Shown: positions 16,249 through 24,099 of the stretch, one piece after another
Numbering within the stretch: position 1 is the stretch's first letter
How the letters are laid out: every line of letters starts with the position of its first letter
Assembly: GCA_038209965.1 (NCBI GenBank)
Contig: JBBQXF010000058.1
Span: 1 to 30,105 of the forward strand
DNA from: JALONO01 sp038209965
GTDB lineage: Bacteria > Bacteroidota > Bacteroidia > Cytophagales > Thermoflexibacteraceae
DNA: 30,105 nt
Direction: 5' to 3'
Notes under the pieces: model-generated
Databases searched by the model: none
Told to the model about the DNA's origin: nothing
The model's input: only the letters and a program-made list of their open reading frames with translations
Program-made: the position numbers and the translations under genes

Positions 16249-16270
16249 TTGGCGGGCCACTCGGGCCAAC

Positions 16271-16303
16271 TTGGTCACTTTAGCCGCTTTTTCAGTAAAT
16301 TTG
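16271..16303 (+). promoter_or_regulatory. Promoter of the TPR protein gene
   Basis: TAAATTTG (16296-16303) matches the -7 consensus exactly, with a TTG (16271-16273) 22 bases upstream. The leader to ATG 16346 would be about 40 bases. It suggests that the TPR gene is transcribed separately from the beta-lactamase-like gene. Confidence 0.5.
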
Positions 16304-16345
16304 CCCAGATAACGGCCGCAAGTTGCTGCCAAAAGCACCAAAACT

Positions 16346-16984
16346 ATGGCCGACGAATTAGCCAAAGCCCAAACCCATTTACTGGCTGGCCGCCCAAGCG
16401 ATGCCTTGGCCTGCTTGGACCGCGTTCTGCGCGCCGATATTCACAATGCGATCGCCCATAGCGAGCGCGGCGTGGCGCTGTTCCATTTGGGGCGCAAGGC
16501 CGAAGCATTGCTGGCCATGGATGCGGCCCTCGAGTTGGAGCCCCACAACCCCTACCGCTATGCCAGCCGGGCCTTCCTGCGCGATGCCACGGGCGACCTG
16601 CCCGGAGCCATTGCCGATTATCAACAAGCTTTGGCCCTCGACCCGGACGATGCCGTGGCCCAGAACAACTTGGGACTTTTGGAAGAAAAACTGGGCTACC
16701 GGGAATCGGCCCAGCGACGTTTCCAAACGGCTGACGAACTGGCCAAGAAAATGGGCTACGAGTTCACCAACCCAAGCTTGATCGAGCGAGAAAAAGCAAA
16801 GCAGTCCGCTGATACCGCCCCAGCGAAGGCAGTCGATTCAACCACGACTGACAGCACCGATGCCACTGCCCCCAAACTAAGCTTGGGGTATTACTGGCAA
16901 ACACTCACCGAAGTAGTGCGCTCCCCTAGTTCCCGCCGTGAGTTTTGGGACTTTTTACAGAAAAAAACGAAGAGTCAACGCTAG
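16346..16984 (+). CDS. Cytoplasmic TPR protein
   Basis: 212 aa, no signal peptide. Residues 3-140 hold about four tetratricopeptide repeats: ADELAKAQTHLLAGRPSDAL, NAIAHSERGVALFHLGRKAE, NPYRYASRAFLRDATGDLPG with AIADYQQALALDP, and DAVAQNNLGLLEEKLGYRES. A Ser/Thr/Ala/Asp-rich linker (about 150-178) follows, then a short C-terminal helix region (YWQTLTEVVRSPSSRREFWD). TPR proteins serve as binding scaffolds; the partner is unknown. The gene converges on the ABC exporter and shares a CTAG at 16981-16984 with it, so the two genes overlap by four bases with no terminator between them. Confidence 0.8.
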   Translation: MADELAKAQTHLLAGRPSDALACLDRVLRADIHNAIAHSERGVALFHLGRKAEALLAMDAALELEPHNPYRYASRAFLRDATGDLPGAIADYQQALALDPDDAVAQNNLGLLEEKLGYRESAQRRFQTADELAKKMGYEFTNPSLIEREKAKQSADTAPAKAVDSTTTDSTDATAPKLSLGYYWQTLTEVVRSPSSRREFWDFLQKKTKSQR

Positions 16985-18810
16985 CCAATGGTTTGTAAAC
17001 CAATCATTTTGCTGTAAACACCCCCAGTGGCAACCAATTGGTCGTGGTTGCCCTGTTCCACTATTTCACCTTCTTGGATCACTACGATCAAGTCAGCGTT
17101 TTGAATGGTGCTCAGCCGGTGGGCAATCACCAACGCGGTGCGGTTTTGCCGCAAATGTTCAAGGGCATCTTGCACCAAGTGTTCTGATTCGGAATCGAGC
17201 GCCGAGGTAGCCTCGTCCAAGATCAGGATGGCCGGATTTTTTAGGACAGCCCGGGCAATGCTGAGCCGCTGGCGTTGCCCGCCCGAGAGCCGACTGCCCC
17301 GATCCCCGATGTTGGTCTGGTAACCATCCACCATTTGGCTGATAAATCCGTGGGCATGGGCGATTTTTGCCGCATTAACCACGTCTTCCTCCTTGATATT
17401 GGTGAGGCCGAAAGCAATGTTGTTAAACACGGTGTCGTTGAACAGCACCGGGTCTTGGGTCACTATCCCCAGCAATTGGCGCAGGGATAGCAAACTGAGC
17501 TGGCGAATATCTTGGCCATCAATCATGATCCGGCCTTGGGTCGGATCATGAAAGCGCGGGACAAGATCGGCCAAAGTTGATTTCCCCCCGCCCGAAGTCC
17601 CCACCAAAGCCACCGTTTGGCCCTTGGGCACGATTAGGCTGATGCCTTTGAGCACGGGTTTGTCTTGGTAGGCAAACCAGACATTGTCAAACTCGACCCC
17701 GGTGCGGAGTTCGGTCACTTCCTTGGCCCCCGGTTGATCGGTCACCCGAGAAGGAGTATCGAGCACTTCCAGCACGCGCTCCATCGAGGCAACCCCTCGG
17801 CTGAGCGAACTTGCCATTACCGCAATGGCTTTGGCCGGGGTGAGTATTTGGGTAAAAACAGCAATATAAGTGATGAAACTAGCCCCACTTAGGCTGCCAT
17901 CACCAGACAATACCAAGTTGCCACCGTAGAGCAAGATACCCGCAACTACCATTACCCCAAGCATTTGCGACAAGGGAGAAGCCAAATCGCGCTTGTTTTC
18001 CAGCCCTTTGGTCACGTTGCGGTACTGATTGCTTTTTTCGGCAAATTTCTGCTGGATGTACTCCCTTGCATTGAAAGCGTTGATCACTTTCAACCCGCCC
18101 AATGTCTCATCTACGATGTTGAGGATGGTGCCCAACATATCTTGTCGCGAACGCCCTTCCTTGCGCAATCTTTTGGTCACTTCGGCAATAATACCGCCGG
18201 AAACTGGTAAAAAAACCAAAGAAAACAAAGTCAGTTCGGCAGAAATATAAAAAAGCATGAAAAAATAGACCATTATGGTCAATGGCTCTTTCAGCACCGA
18301 TTTTAGCACGCTGATCGCCGTGTATTCAATGTCTTGCACATCGTTGGTGGCGCGGGCAATCAGATCACCCTTGCGCTCGCCCGCGAAGTAGCCCAAGTGC
18401 ATGTACAGCAGGTGGTCAAACAATTGGCGGCGCACGTTGCGTACCAAGTCTTGACAAAGCCGGTTCATGATCCGCTGTGACCAATAAAAAAATAGGTTTG
18501 CCAAAAATACCGAAGTAACCAGCACCCCGCACACATATTGCAGCGCAGAAAACTTGCCATATTGGCTGACAATCTGGGCAAAATAGTAATTGAACAATTC
18601 CTTGAAGTAGGTGATGGTCAACTGAAAAGTGGGCAGGGAAAGTATTTTCACCTGACTTGACTCGTTTTCAAACAGGACGTTCAGCAGGGGAATGAGCAGG
18701 GCAATGTTGACGGCCCCAAAGGTAACGGCCAATATACTGGTCAGGATGTATTGGGGGGCAAAAGAAACAAGGGGGGGCAAATAGGCAAGGATGCGCCAAA
18801 AAGTTTTCAT
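16981..18810 (-). CDS. MsbA-like ABC exporter (fused membrane and ATPase domains)
   Basis: 609 aa from ATG 18810; a TTG two codons earlier is possible but overlaps the promoter box. An N-terminal six-helix exporter domain (residues about 15-320) includes GYFAGERKGDLIARATNDVQ and GGLKVINAFNAREYIQQKFA, typical of type IV ABC exporters. The ATPase domain has Walker A GTSGGGKST, Q-loop IVTQDPVLFNDT, signature LSGGQRQRLSIARA, Walker B ILILDEATSALDS and the H-loop in VIAHRLST. Homodimeric relatives flip lipid A precursors (MsbA) or export peptides and drugs; the substrate cannot be deduced, though MsbA-like lipid export is most likely. The stop codon shares CTAG with the convergent TPR gene. Its promoter box ends three bases before the ATG. 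Confidence 0.92.
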   Translation of the reverse strand: MKTFWRILAYLPPLVSFAPQYILTSILAVTFGAVNIALLIPLLNVLFENESSQVKILSLPTFQLTITYFKELFNYYFAQIVSQYGKFSALQYVCGVLVTSVFLANLFFYWSQRIMNRLCQDLVRNVRRQLFDHLLYMHLGYFAGERKGDLIARATNDVQDIEYTAISVLKSVLKEPLTIMVYFFMLFYISAELTLFSLVFLPVSGGIIAEVTKRLRKEGRSRQDMLGTILNIVDETLGGLKVINAFNAREYIQQKFAEKSNQYRNVTKGLENKRDLASPLSQMLGVMVVAGILLYGGNLVLSGDGSLSGASFITYIAVFTQILTPAKAIAVMASSLSRGVASMERVLEVLDTPSRVTDQPGAKEVTELRTGVEFDNVWFAYQDKPVLKGISLIVPKGQTVALVGTSGGGKSTLADLVPRFHDPTQGRIMIDGQDIRQLSLLSLRQLLGIVTQDPVLFNDTVFNNIAFGLTNIKEEDVVNAAKIAHAHGFISQMVDGYQTNIGDRGSRLSGGQRQRLSIARAVLKNPAILILDEATSALDSESEHLVQDALEHLRQNRTALVIAHRLSTIQNADLIVVIQEGEIVEQGNHDQLVATGGVYSKMIGLQTIG

Positions 18811-18813
18811 AGA

Positions 18814-18845
18814 CAAAGATAAGCGTTGCGTTGGGGGGATAACAA
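18814..18845 (-). promoter_or_regulatory. Promoter of the ABC exporter gene, box next to the start codon
   Basis: On the minus strand TATCTTTG (18814-18821) is an exact -7 box, only three bases before ATG 18810. TTG at 18843-18845 sits 21 bases upstream, the expected -33 spacing. This is the best-formed promoter in the window, and it predicts a leaderless or nearly leaderless transcript. Confidence 0.7.
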
Positions 18846-18869
18846 ATCCGCCAAACGGTTAACCATAAA

Positions 18870-19595
18870 TCAAGGAATGACCAACCCGAACAAATCAGTC
18901 AAATGGTGAAAAAGTTGGGCCTTCACGACTGCCTGATCCACGGGACGGCCCAGTTCGGCGGCCATGGAGGTCACGGCTTTGTCAGTGATGCCACAAGGCA
19001 CGATATGGGAAAAATAGGTCAAGTCGGTGCTCACATTCAGCGCAAAGCCGTGCATGGAGACCCAGCGACTGGTTTTAACGCCAATGGCACAGATTTTTCT
19101 TGGGTGGATCTGTTGCTCAAAATCTAACCAAACTCCGGTCAGTTTATCGATCCGGCCAGCCACTAAACCATGCTCGGCCAAGGTGCGGATCACCGCCTCT
19201 TCCAGCAAGCGGAGGTAACGGTGGATGTCGGTAAAAAAATTTTCTAGGTCAAAGATGGGATACCCTACCACTTGCCCCGGGCCGTGGAAGGTGATATCGC
19301 CGCCCCGGTTGATGGGGAAGTAGTCAATCTGCCGATCCGCCAGCCCTTGCCGATCCAAGAGCAAATGGGCCACCTTGCCACTTTTGCCCAAGGTATAGAC
19401 GGGAAAATGTTCACAAAAAAGCAAATAGTTATCCGTTGGCAATTGCAACTGCGGTGGCAGGTCGCGGTTGGCCAATTTTTGCTGAACGATCTGTTGAAAA
19501 AGCTGCTCTTGATGTTCCCAAGCAGTATGGTAGCGGATTGGCCCCAAATCGTGGAAATGGGTTACTTTGGATTGTGGATAAAGTGTTTTTTGCAT
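18870..19595 (-). CDS. lipB: Octanoyl-[ACP]:protein octanoyltransferase (LipB)
   Basis: 241 aa. LipB transfers octanoyl from acyl carrier protein to lipoyl domains of 2-oxoacid dehydrogenases and GcvH, the first step of endogenous lipoate synthesis, in the cytoplasm. Motifs: FPVYTLGKSGKVAHLLL, RGGDITFHGPGQVVGYPI, the catalytic Lys167 in RKICAIGVK, SMHGFALNVSTDL, and the catalytic Cys201 in HIVPCGI; the 34-residue Lys-Cys distance equals that of characterised LipB. The ATG at 19595 overlaps the TGA of the upstream SirB1-like gene by one base (TGATG), indicating translational coupling; the GTG one codon earlier is less likely. lipA is not in the window. Confidence 0.95.
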   Translation of the reverse strand: MQKTLYPQSKVTHFHDLGPIRYHTAWEHQEQLFQQIVQQKLANRDLPPQLQLPTDNYLLFCEHFPVYTLGKSGKVAHLLLDRQGLADRQIDYFPINRGGDITFHGPGQVVGYPIFDLENFFTDIHRYLRLLEEAVIRTLAEHGLVAGRIDKLTGVWLDFEQQIHPRKICAIGVKTSRWVSMHGFALNVSTDLTYFSHIVPCGITDKAVTSMAAELGRPVDQAVVKAQLFHHLTDLFGLVIP

Positions 19596-20446
19596 CACAC
19601 GGTTTCATCGTCCTCGGCGATTGTCTTGAGCAAGCGTTTTACTTCTTCCATCTTGAGTGGTTCACTGATTTTTTCGTAGGACAAAATCAGGTTGCGCAGC
19701 ATCCGTTTGATAATATCGAGATTGGTGCACGGATCGTAAAACGACGGCCCGGGAGAAAGGTTGAGCTGCATCAGGTAATTATCGATGTCCTTGCGCGAAA
19801 AAATCAGCCCCCGGTTGAAGACGTTGATGTAAAACTGCAAGTCGTCACTTTTATAGGTCAAAATGAACAAATTGGGCAGGTTTACCCCACTCACGGGCAA
19901 GTTCAGTTTTTGCGCAATGAGCAGATAAACCGCGCACAAGCCGATGGGATTGCCTTTGCGGGTTTCCAGCAAGACATTAATCATCGAGTTGGACACCGAA
20001 TGAAAGCTGGTGGTGTTGGCCTTGAACTTCATTTTGTTGAAAAAAACGTCGTTCAAGATCCGGACTTGGTCAAATGGGCGCAGCTCCGGCTTAAATTCCA
20101 GCCAAGCATCAAAGAACAATTGCTGCATTTTGGCCGAAAGATCGGGCAGGCTCAAATCAGGGTATTGGTAGGTGGCCACAATCCACATCCCCCGCAGCAG
20201 GTCAGTGCCACCCTCAGCTTTCCAATCCATCAAATTGGCCGTCACTTGGTTATATTGCAGTTGGTGCACCAGATCCTCGATCCGTTTTTGGGTCTCGGGA
20301 TTAAACTGGCTGGTTTGCCACTGCTCTTCCAGAAATGGGATAATGGCACTGCCCAGGGAGTAAATTTTTTGCTCTACGTGTTCGCGCACCTCACGATCTT
20401 CATCGTCGAGGAGCGACACAATGGCTTTCATCTCGTTTTCGTTCAT
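19595..20446 (-). CDS. SirB1/transglutaminase-like protein, probably inactive
   Basis: 283 aa. The N-terminal 60 residues look like a HEAT-type helical repeat (VSLLDDEDREVREHVEQKIY). The middle matches the SirB1/Transglut_core2 family: PFDQVRILNDVFFNKMKFKA, then NSMINVLLETRKGNPIGLCA, and KLNLPVSGVNLPNLFIL. In typical members the last block reads PGHF; here the His is replaced (PNLF), so protease or transglutaminase catalysis is unlikely. Its ending TGA overlaps the start of lipB, so the two are one transcription unit; why a SirB1-like protein precedes lipB is unknown. An exact -7 box ends four bases before its ATG. Confidence 0.78.
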   Translation of the reverse strand: MNENEMKAIVSLLDDEDREVREHVEQKIYSLGSAIIPFLEEQWQTSQFNPETQKRIEDLVHQLQYNQVTANLMDWKAEGGTDLLRGMWIVATYQYPDLSLPDLSAKMQQLFFDAWLEFKPELRPFDQVRILNDVFFNKMKFKANTTSFHSVSNSMINVLLETRKGNPIGLCAVYLLIAQKLNLPVSGVNLPNLFILTYKSDDLQFYINVFNRGLIFSRKDIDNYLMQLNLSPGPSFYDPCTNLDIIKRMLRNLILSYEKISEPLKMEEVKRLLKTIAEDDETV

Positions 20447-20450
20447 TGTG

Positions 20451-20458
20451 CAAAAATA
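20451..20458 (-). promoter_or_regulatory. -7 promoter box four bases before the SirB1-like start codon
   Basis: Minus-strand TATTTTTG matches TAnnTTTG exactly and is separated from ATG 20446 by CACA only. No convincing -33 TTG is at the usual distance. It would drive the SirB1-like/lipB pair as a leaderless transcript. Confidence 0.5.
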
Positions 20459-20599
20459 TACAGAAAAGCAATGGGTCAGGTGTCCGCCTGAATTTTGCCA
20501 AAACTTAGCAAGCTGGCCAAGGTTCCGGCACTAAACCCTAACCAACAACTGGTATTTGCTCGTTGGGCTGGCTGGGCGTTGATCAAGCCAGTTCGCGCC

Positions 20600-21091
20600 C
20601 TACTTTTTAACACTCATTTTTCGCAAATTGTTTTTCAGGGCTTGGCTGATAGGGTAAAGGGCCAAGGCCACCACCGACTTAAGGACTACAGCCGCGTGCC
20701 CACCCAAAATTTCAGTGTGGCGTTGCAGTTGCGGGTCAATCACCCATTCGGAAATCACAAAAAACAAAGTAGCCAGCCCCATTACGAGCATGAATGCCCT
20801 GCGCCCCGCCCGCTCGTTTTCCAATTGGGCCAATGCCAGCGCCAGTTCGCCATCTTTGCGGGAAGTTTGCTGGGAAGCCTTGTTAATTTTAGCCTGCAAC
20901 CGATCGCTCACCGAGGTCAGCAGCTTGACATCCCCCAAAAGTTGAGCGTAGCTTTTGGTCAGTAGCCCATATTCGGCACACACCTGATCGGCATTTTTAT
21001 TCGGATCAGCCTGGGCCATCACCTCTTTGGCGCGGGCCAAGATGAGGTTTTCATTCTCAAATACTTGGTAAAGTTCGCTCTGCCTGTTCAT
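20600..21091 (-). CDS. Membrane protein with signalling-helix-like coil next to siaBC
   Basis: 163 aa. Residues about 41-70 read YGLLTKSYAQLLGDVKLLTS followed by VSDRLQAKIN, very like the stalk or signalling helix (Y..L...Y..LL...K.L...SDR.Q) that precedes GGDEF and nucleotide-cyclase domains, including SiaD-type diguanylate cyclases. A charged coiled coil continues to about 97 (GELALALAQLENERAGRRA). Two membrane segments follow (AFMLVMGLATLFFVISEWVI and AAVVLKSVVALALYPISQAL), and a short basic tail ends the protein. No catalytic domain is present. It lies 99 bp downstream of siaC on the same strand. I infer that it may be the SiaC target in this organism; an alternative is an unrelated small membrane protein with a coil. 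Confidence 0.65.
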   Translation of the reverse strand: MNRQSELYQVFENENLILARAKEVMAQADPNKNADQVCAEYGLLTKSYAQLLGDVKLLTSVSDRLQAKINKASQQTSRKDGELALALAQLENERAGRRAFMLVMGLATLFFVISEWVIDPQLQRHTEILGGHAAVVLKSVVALALYPISQALKNNLRKMSVKK

Positions 21092-21190
21092 AGAGGGCGG
21101 TTTTGACGACCAATTTGCCTAAACATTTAGAAAAAAGCGGTCGCTCAACCAAACAGCCGCCTTTTGCCGATTAGGCCAGTCAAGGGCTGG

Positions 21191-21565
21191 TCAGTTAACT
21201 ATCACTTGCATTTTGATCGGTATGTCAATAATTTCTTTGAAATCTTCCCCCGACTCTTGCATGTCCTCATCATCCTCTTCATAAAACCAATTGATGGCTA
21301 CTTGTTGGCCGCCGACCTTCTCCAATCGCCGAAACACCTCCACCAAGCATTTTGAAGAGCTGGTATTGAAATATTCCAAGCTGATATCAAATACAGTTGG
21401 TTGTTTGTACGACGTGACGTACTCATCCAGCCATTCGAACAAGGGACGATAAAACTCAATGGAATTTTCGGGGATGGAACGCCCTGACATCAGGAACTTT
21501 CCCGTCTGCGCATCAAAGCTCAACTTTGGCGTTTTCGATGTTTCTTCAAGATAAAAGTTTTCCAT
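21191..21565 (-). CDS. siaC: SiaC-family regulatory phosphoprotein (DUF1987)
   Basis: 124 aa from ATG 21565; an in-frame TTG lies four codons upstream. SiaC-family blocks are present: PKLSFDAQTGKFLMSGRSIP, the PENSIEFYRPLFEWLDEY helix, and FDISLEYFNTSSSKCLVEV. With this start the conserved Thr falls at position 68, the residue phosphorylated in Pseudomonas SiaC, where SiaB phosphorylates it and SiaA reverses this. Unphosphorylated SiaC there activates the diguanylate cyclase SiaD. The gene begins 16 bp after siaB. SiaA and SiaD are absent from the window. An acidic segment (YEEDDEDMQESGEDF) near the C-terminus is notable. Confidence 0.9.
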   Translation of the reverse strand: MENFYLEETSKTPKLSFDAQTGKFLMSGRSIPENSIEFYRPLFEWLDEYVTSYKQPTVFDISLEYFNTSSSKCLVEVFRRLEKVGGQQVAINWFYEEDDEDMQESGEDFKEIIDIPIKMQVIVN

Positions 21566-21581
21566 GGCCAATATCAATCGG

Positions 21582-22127
21582 TCAGCTAGCAGAAATGCGT
21601 ACCGTTAAGCTGAAAAAAGATAAATTATCGTTGTAATGATTAAAATTATATTCCAATTTGTTGCCTGATTTTCGGGCAATGTCAATGATGCCCAACCCGG
21701 CGCCCCCTTTGTTCGACAGGTTCCCATTGTTGAGCACTTGCCGATACTTCTCTTTCAACTCATCCTGCGAGAGGGCGTTTGTTTCCTCAATCCTTCGTTG
21801 CAAAGCAGGTACGTGGGCCCGGCTCATATAGTTGCCACTATTGATGCAGTAATTTCCAGTTTCGCTCCGGGCCAAGACAAACATGATCACGTCATCCTCT
21901 TTCTCGTTGGCCATTGCCACTTCTTCAAAGTGATGGTAAATGTTCTGCAATATTTCTACCAAAATACTGAACACTTTCTTTTTGACGGTCAGCTTGGGCT
22001 CAAGATCGGCCAATCGGTTCTGGACAATATCTACCATGCTACTAATAAGGCCGCCCGTGGCAGCCCCTTTGTAAGACATGACAATCCCATCTGATTGCAT
22101 TTTTCTAAAATATGCTTCTAAGTCCAA
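21582..22127 (-). CDS. siaB: SiaB-family protein kinase
   Basis: 181 aa from TTG 22127, the only start that keeps the conserved N-terminus LEAYFRKMQSDGIVMSYKG; ATG 22100 would remove part of it. It is a GHKL-type kinase of the SiaB family. The N-box is in LVEILQNIYHHFEE (Glu58, Asn62) and the G-box is NKGGAGLGIIDIARKSG (139-155). SiaB phosphorylates SiaC, which is encoded 16 bp downstream, so the two form an operon. The 235-bp region upstream is shared with the divergent sufB gene and contains the direct repeat GATAACgcGATAAC (22150-22163), about 22 bp before the start codon. Confidence 0.88.
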   Translation of the reverse strand: MDLEAYFRKMQSDGIVMSYKGAATGGLISSMVDIVQNRLADLEPKLTVKKKVFSILVEILQNIYHHFEEVAMANEKEDDVIMFVLARSETGNYCINSGNYMSRAHVPALQRRIEETNALSQDELKEKYRQVLNNGNLSNKGGAGLGIIDIARKSGNKLEYNFNHYNDNLSFFSLTVRISAS

Positions 22128-22306
22128 TTGAAGGCAAAAGTTTACTATGGATAACGCGATAACCTTTTAACAATAACTGTGCAATAGTACAAGATTTCTG
22201 GTGGAAACGACAAAAACCATCCAAGGTTTATCTCACTGATGCCCCTAGGACAGTAATCGTTAAACTTTTTCCACTTATGTAGAACAATTCTAAACAATAT
22301 TTGTTC

Positions 22307-22314
22307 TATTTTTG
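22307..22314 (+). promoter_or_regulatory. Candidate -7 box for sufB
   Basis: TATTTTTG matches TAnnTTTG exactly, 48 bases before ATG 22363. No TTG lies at the normal -33 spacing, and T-rich flanks raise the chance of coincidence. Confidence 0.35.
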
Positions 22315-22362
22315 TCTTGTCAACCATAATAAGGGTTGATTGCTTTTTAACCTAACACCATC

Positions 22363-23808
22363 ATGGATCAAAGCACTGCTATCTTAGAGGATTTCACCAA
22401 CGCTGACTATAAATATGGTTTTGTAAGCCATTTTGAGACCGACGAAGCCCCGGCTGGGCTGAATGAAGACATTGTCCGCTTTATTTCTGCCAAGAAAGAA
22501 GAGCCAGAGTGGATGACTGAATGGCGGCTAAAGGCTTATCGCCACTGGCTCACCATGAAAGAACCAAAGTGGCAAAATGTGACTTTTCCCCCGATAAACT
22601 ATAACGACGCCATTTATTATTCGGCCCCGAAACAAAAGGCTAAATTGAACAGCTTGGACGAAGTGGACCCAGAATTGGTGGCCACTTTCGAGAAGTTGGG
22701 CATTTCGCTCCTAGAGCAAAAACGTTTATCGGGAGTGGCCATCGATGCTGTGATTGACAGTGTGTCGGTAGCCACTACCTTCAAAAGCACCCTTGCCGAA
22801 ATGGGCATCATTTTTTGTTCCATGAGCGAAGCCGTGCGGGAGCACCCCGAACTGGTGCGCAAATACCTTGGTTCGGTCATACCGATTACCGACAATTATT
22901 TCGCCGCCCTCAATTCGGCAGTGTTTAGTGACGGCTCGTTCTGTTACATTCCCAAAGGCGTGCGCTGCCCCATGGAACTGTCCACTTATTTTCGGATCAA
23001 TGCAGCCAACACCGGGCAATTTGAGCGCACGCTCCTAATCGCCGACGCGGGTGCCTATGTAAGTTATCTTGAAGGTTGCACCGCTCCCATGCGCGACGAG
23101 AACCAGCTTCACGCTGCCGTGGTCGAGTTGATAGCTCTAGAGAACGCGGAAATCAAATACTCAACAGTGCAAAACTGGTACCCTGGCGATAAAAATGGCA
23201 AGGGTGGGATTTATAATTTTGTGACCAAGCGCGGGATCTGCGCCGGCAATCACTCCAAGATTTCTTGGACCCAAGTGGAAACCGGTTCAGCCATTACTTG
23301 GAAATACCCAAGTTGCATCCTCAAGGGCGACTATTCCATCGGTGAGTTTTATTCGGTGGCCATTACCAACAACCACCAGCAAGCCGATACTGGCACTAAA
23401 ATGATCCATCTGGGCAAAAATACCAAGAGCAGGATTGTTTCAAAGGGTATTTCGGCCGGGTTCAGCCAAAATTCTTACCGGGGCTTGGTGCAAGTGAACA
23501 AACGGGCCGACAATGCCCGCAATTTCTCGCAGTGCGACTCCCTCCTGATGGGCGATAAGTGCGGTGCGCACACTTTTCCCTACATCGAGGTGCAAAACAA
23601 ATCGGCCAAGGTGGAGCACGAAGCTACCACTTCTAAAATTGGCGAAGACCAACTCTTCTATTGTAACCAACGCGGTATCCCAACTGAAGAAGCTGTGGCC
23701 CTTATTGTAAACGGCTACGCTAAAGAAGTCCTTAACCAATTGCCAATGGAGTTTGCGGTGGAAGCCCAAAAGTTGTTGGCCATTAGCCTGGAAGGTAGCG
23801 TGGGTTAA
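22363..23808 (+). CDS. sufB: Fe-S cluster assembly scaffold protein SufB
   Basis: 481 aa, full length for the family. SufB with SufC and SufD forms the scaffold on which Fe-S clusters are built, taking sulfur from SufS. Family blocks: FVSHFETDEAPAGLNEDIVR, PEWMTEWRLKAYRHWL, GSVIPITDNYFAALNSAVFS, GSFCYIPKGVRCPMELSTYF, SYLEGCTAPMRDENQLHAAV, the NFVTKRGICAGNHSKISWTQ and VQVNKRADNARNFSQCDSLL segments and the C-terminal EHEATTSKIGEDQLFYCNQR. Gene order is unusual: sufB is normally followed by sufC, sufD and sufS, but here a strong terminator lies 24 bp after the stop and the next gene is an unrelated desaturase on the other strand. Confidence 0.97.
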   Translation: MDQSTAILEDFTNADYKYGFVSHFETDEAPAGLNEDIVRFISAKKEEPEWMTEWRLKAYRHWLTMKEPKWQNVTFPPINYNDAIYYSAPKQKAKLNSLDEVDPELVATFEKLGISLLEQKRLSGVAIDAVIDSVSVATTFKSTLAEMGIIFCSMSEAVREHPELVRKYLGSVIPITDNYFAALNSAVFSDGSFCYIPKGVRCPMELSTYFRINAANTGQFERTLLIADAGAYVSYLEGCTAPMRDENQLHAAVVELIALENAEIKYSTVQNWYPGDKNGKGGIYNFVTKRGICAGNHSKISWTQVETGSAITWKYPSCILKGDYSIGEFYSVAITNNHQQADTGTKMIHLGKNTKSRIVSKGISAGFSQNSYRGLVQVNKRADNARNFSQCDSLLMGDKCGAHTFPYIEVQNKSAKVEHEATTSKIGEDQLFYCNQRGIPTEEAVALIVNGYAKEVLNQLPMEFAVEAQKLLAISLEGSVG

Positions 23809-23832
23809 ATCGCCAATACCGACCCTTATCGC

Positions 23833-23862
23833 AAAGCGCAAACCTTGGTTTGCGCTTTTTTT
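23833..23862 (+). terminator. Rho-independent terminator of sufB
   Basis: AAAGCGCAAACC pairs perfectly with GGTTTGCGCTTT around TT, followed by a run of T (23856-23862). It begins 24 bp after the sufB stop codon. Confidence 0.93.
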
Positions 23863-23910
23863 GTGGCAATGCCCGATTTTACGTCAGTTCAATGGGACAA
23901 TATGCCCCAT

Positions 23911-23938
23911 CGCTTTTGGTTTTCCCTAACCGAAAGCG
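23911..23938. repeat. Second hairpin downstream of sufB, no U-tract
   Basis: CGCTTTTGGTT (23911-23921) pairs with AACCGAAAGCG (23928-23938) with one G-T pair and a six-base loop. No poly-T follows on either strand. The role is unknown; an RNA-stabilising or backup terminating structure is conceivable. Confidence 0.5.
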
Positions 23939-24099
23939 TAAATTGTTGAAAAAAAGAGCTCATAAATCATCACAATTTCTAAAATCAGTTCAATCTGGGT
24001 ATAAAACCAAGGCAATCAGCCACGCTCGTGCAGCCATTGGCCGCGAGAACGCCACCCAAGGCAAGTGACCTGAATTAGCTAAGCCACATTGAAAATCTA

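Noticed and set aside
19436..20491. Long open frame (351 codons) on the plus strand
   Set aside because: It is antisense to lipB and the SirB1-like gene, both of which have clear family motifs; the antisense protein has none.
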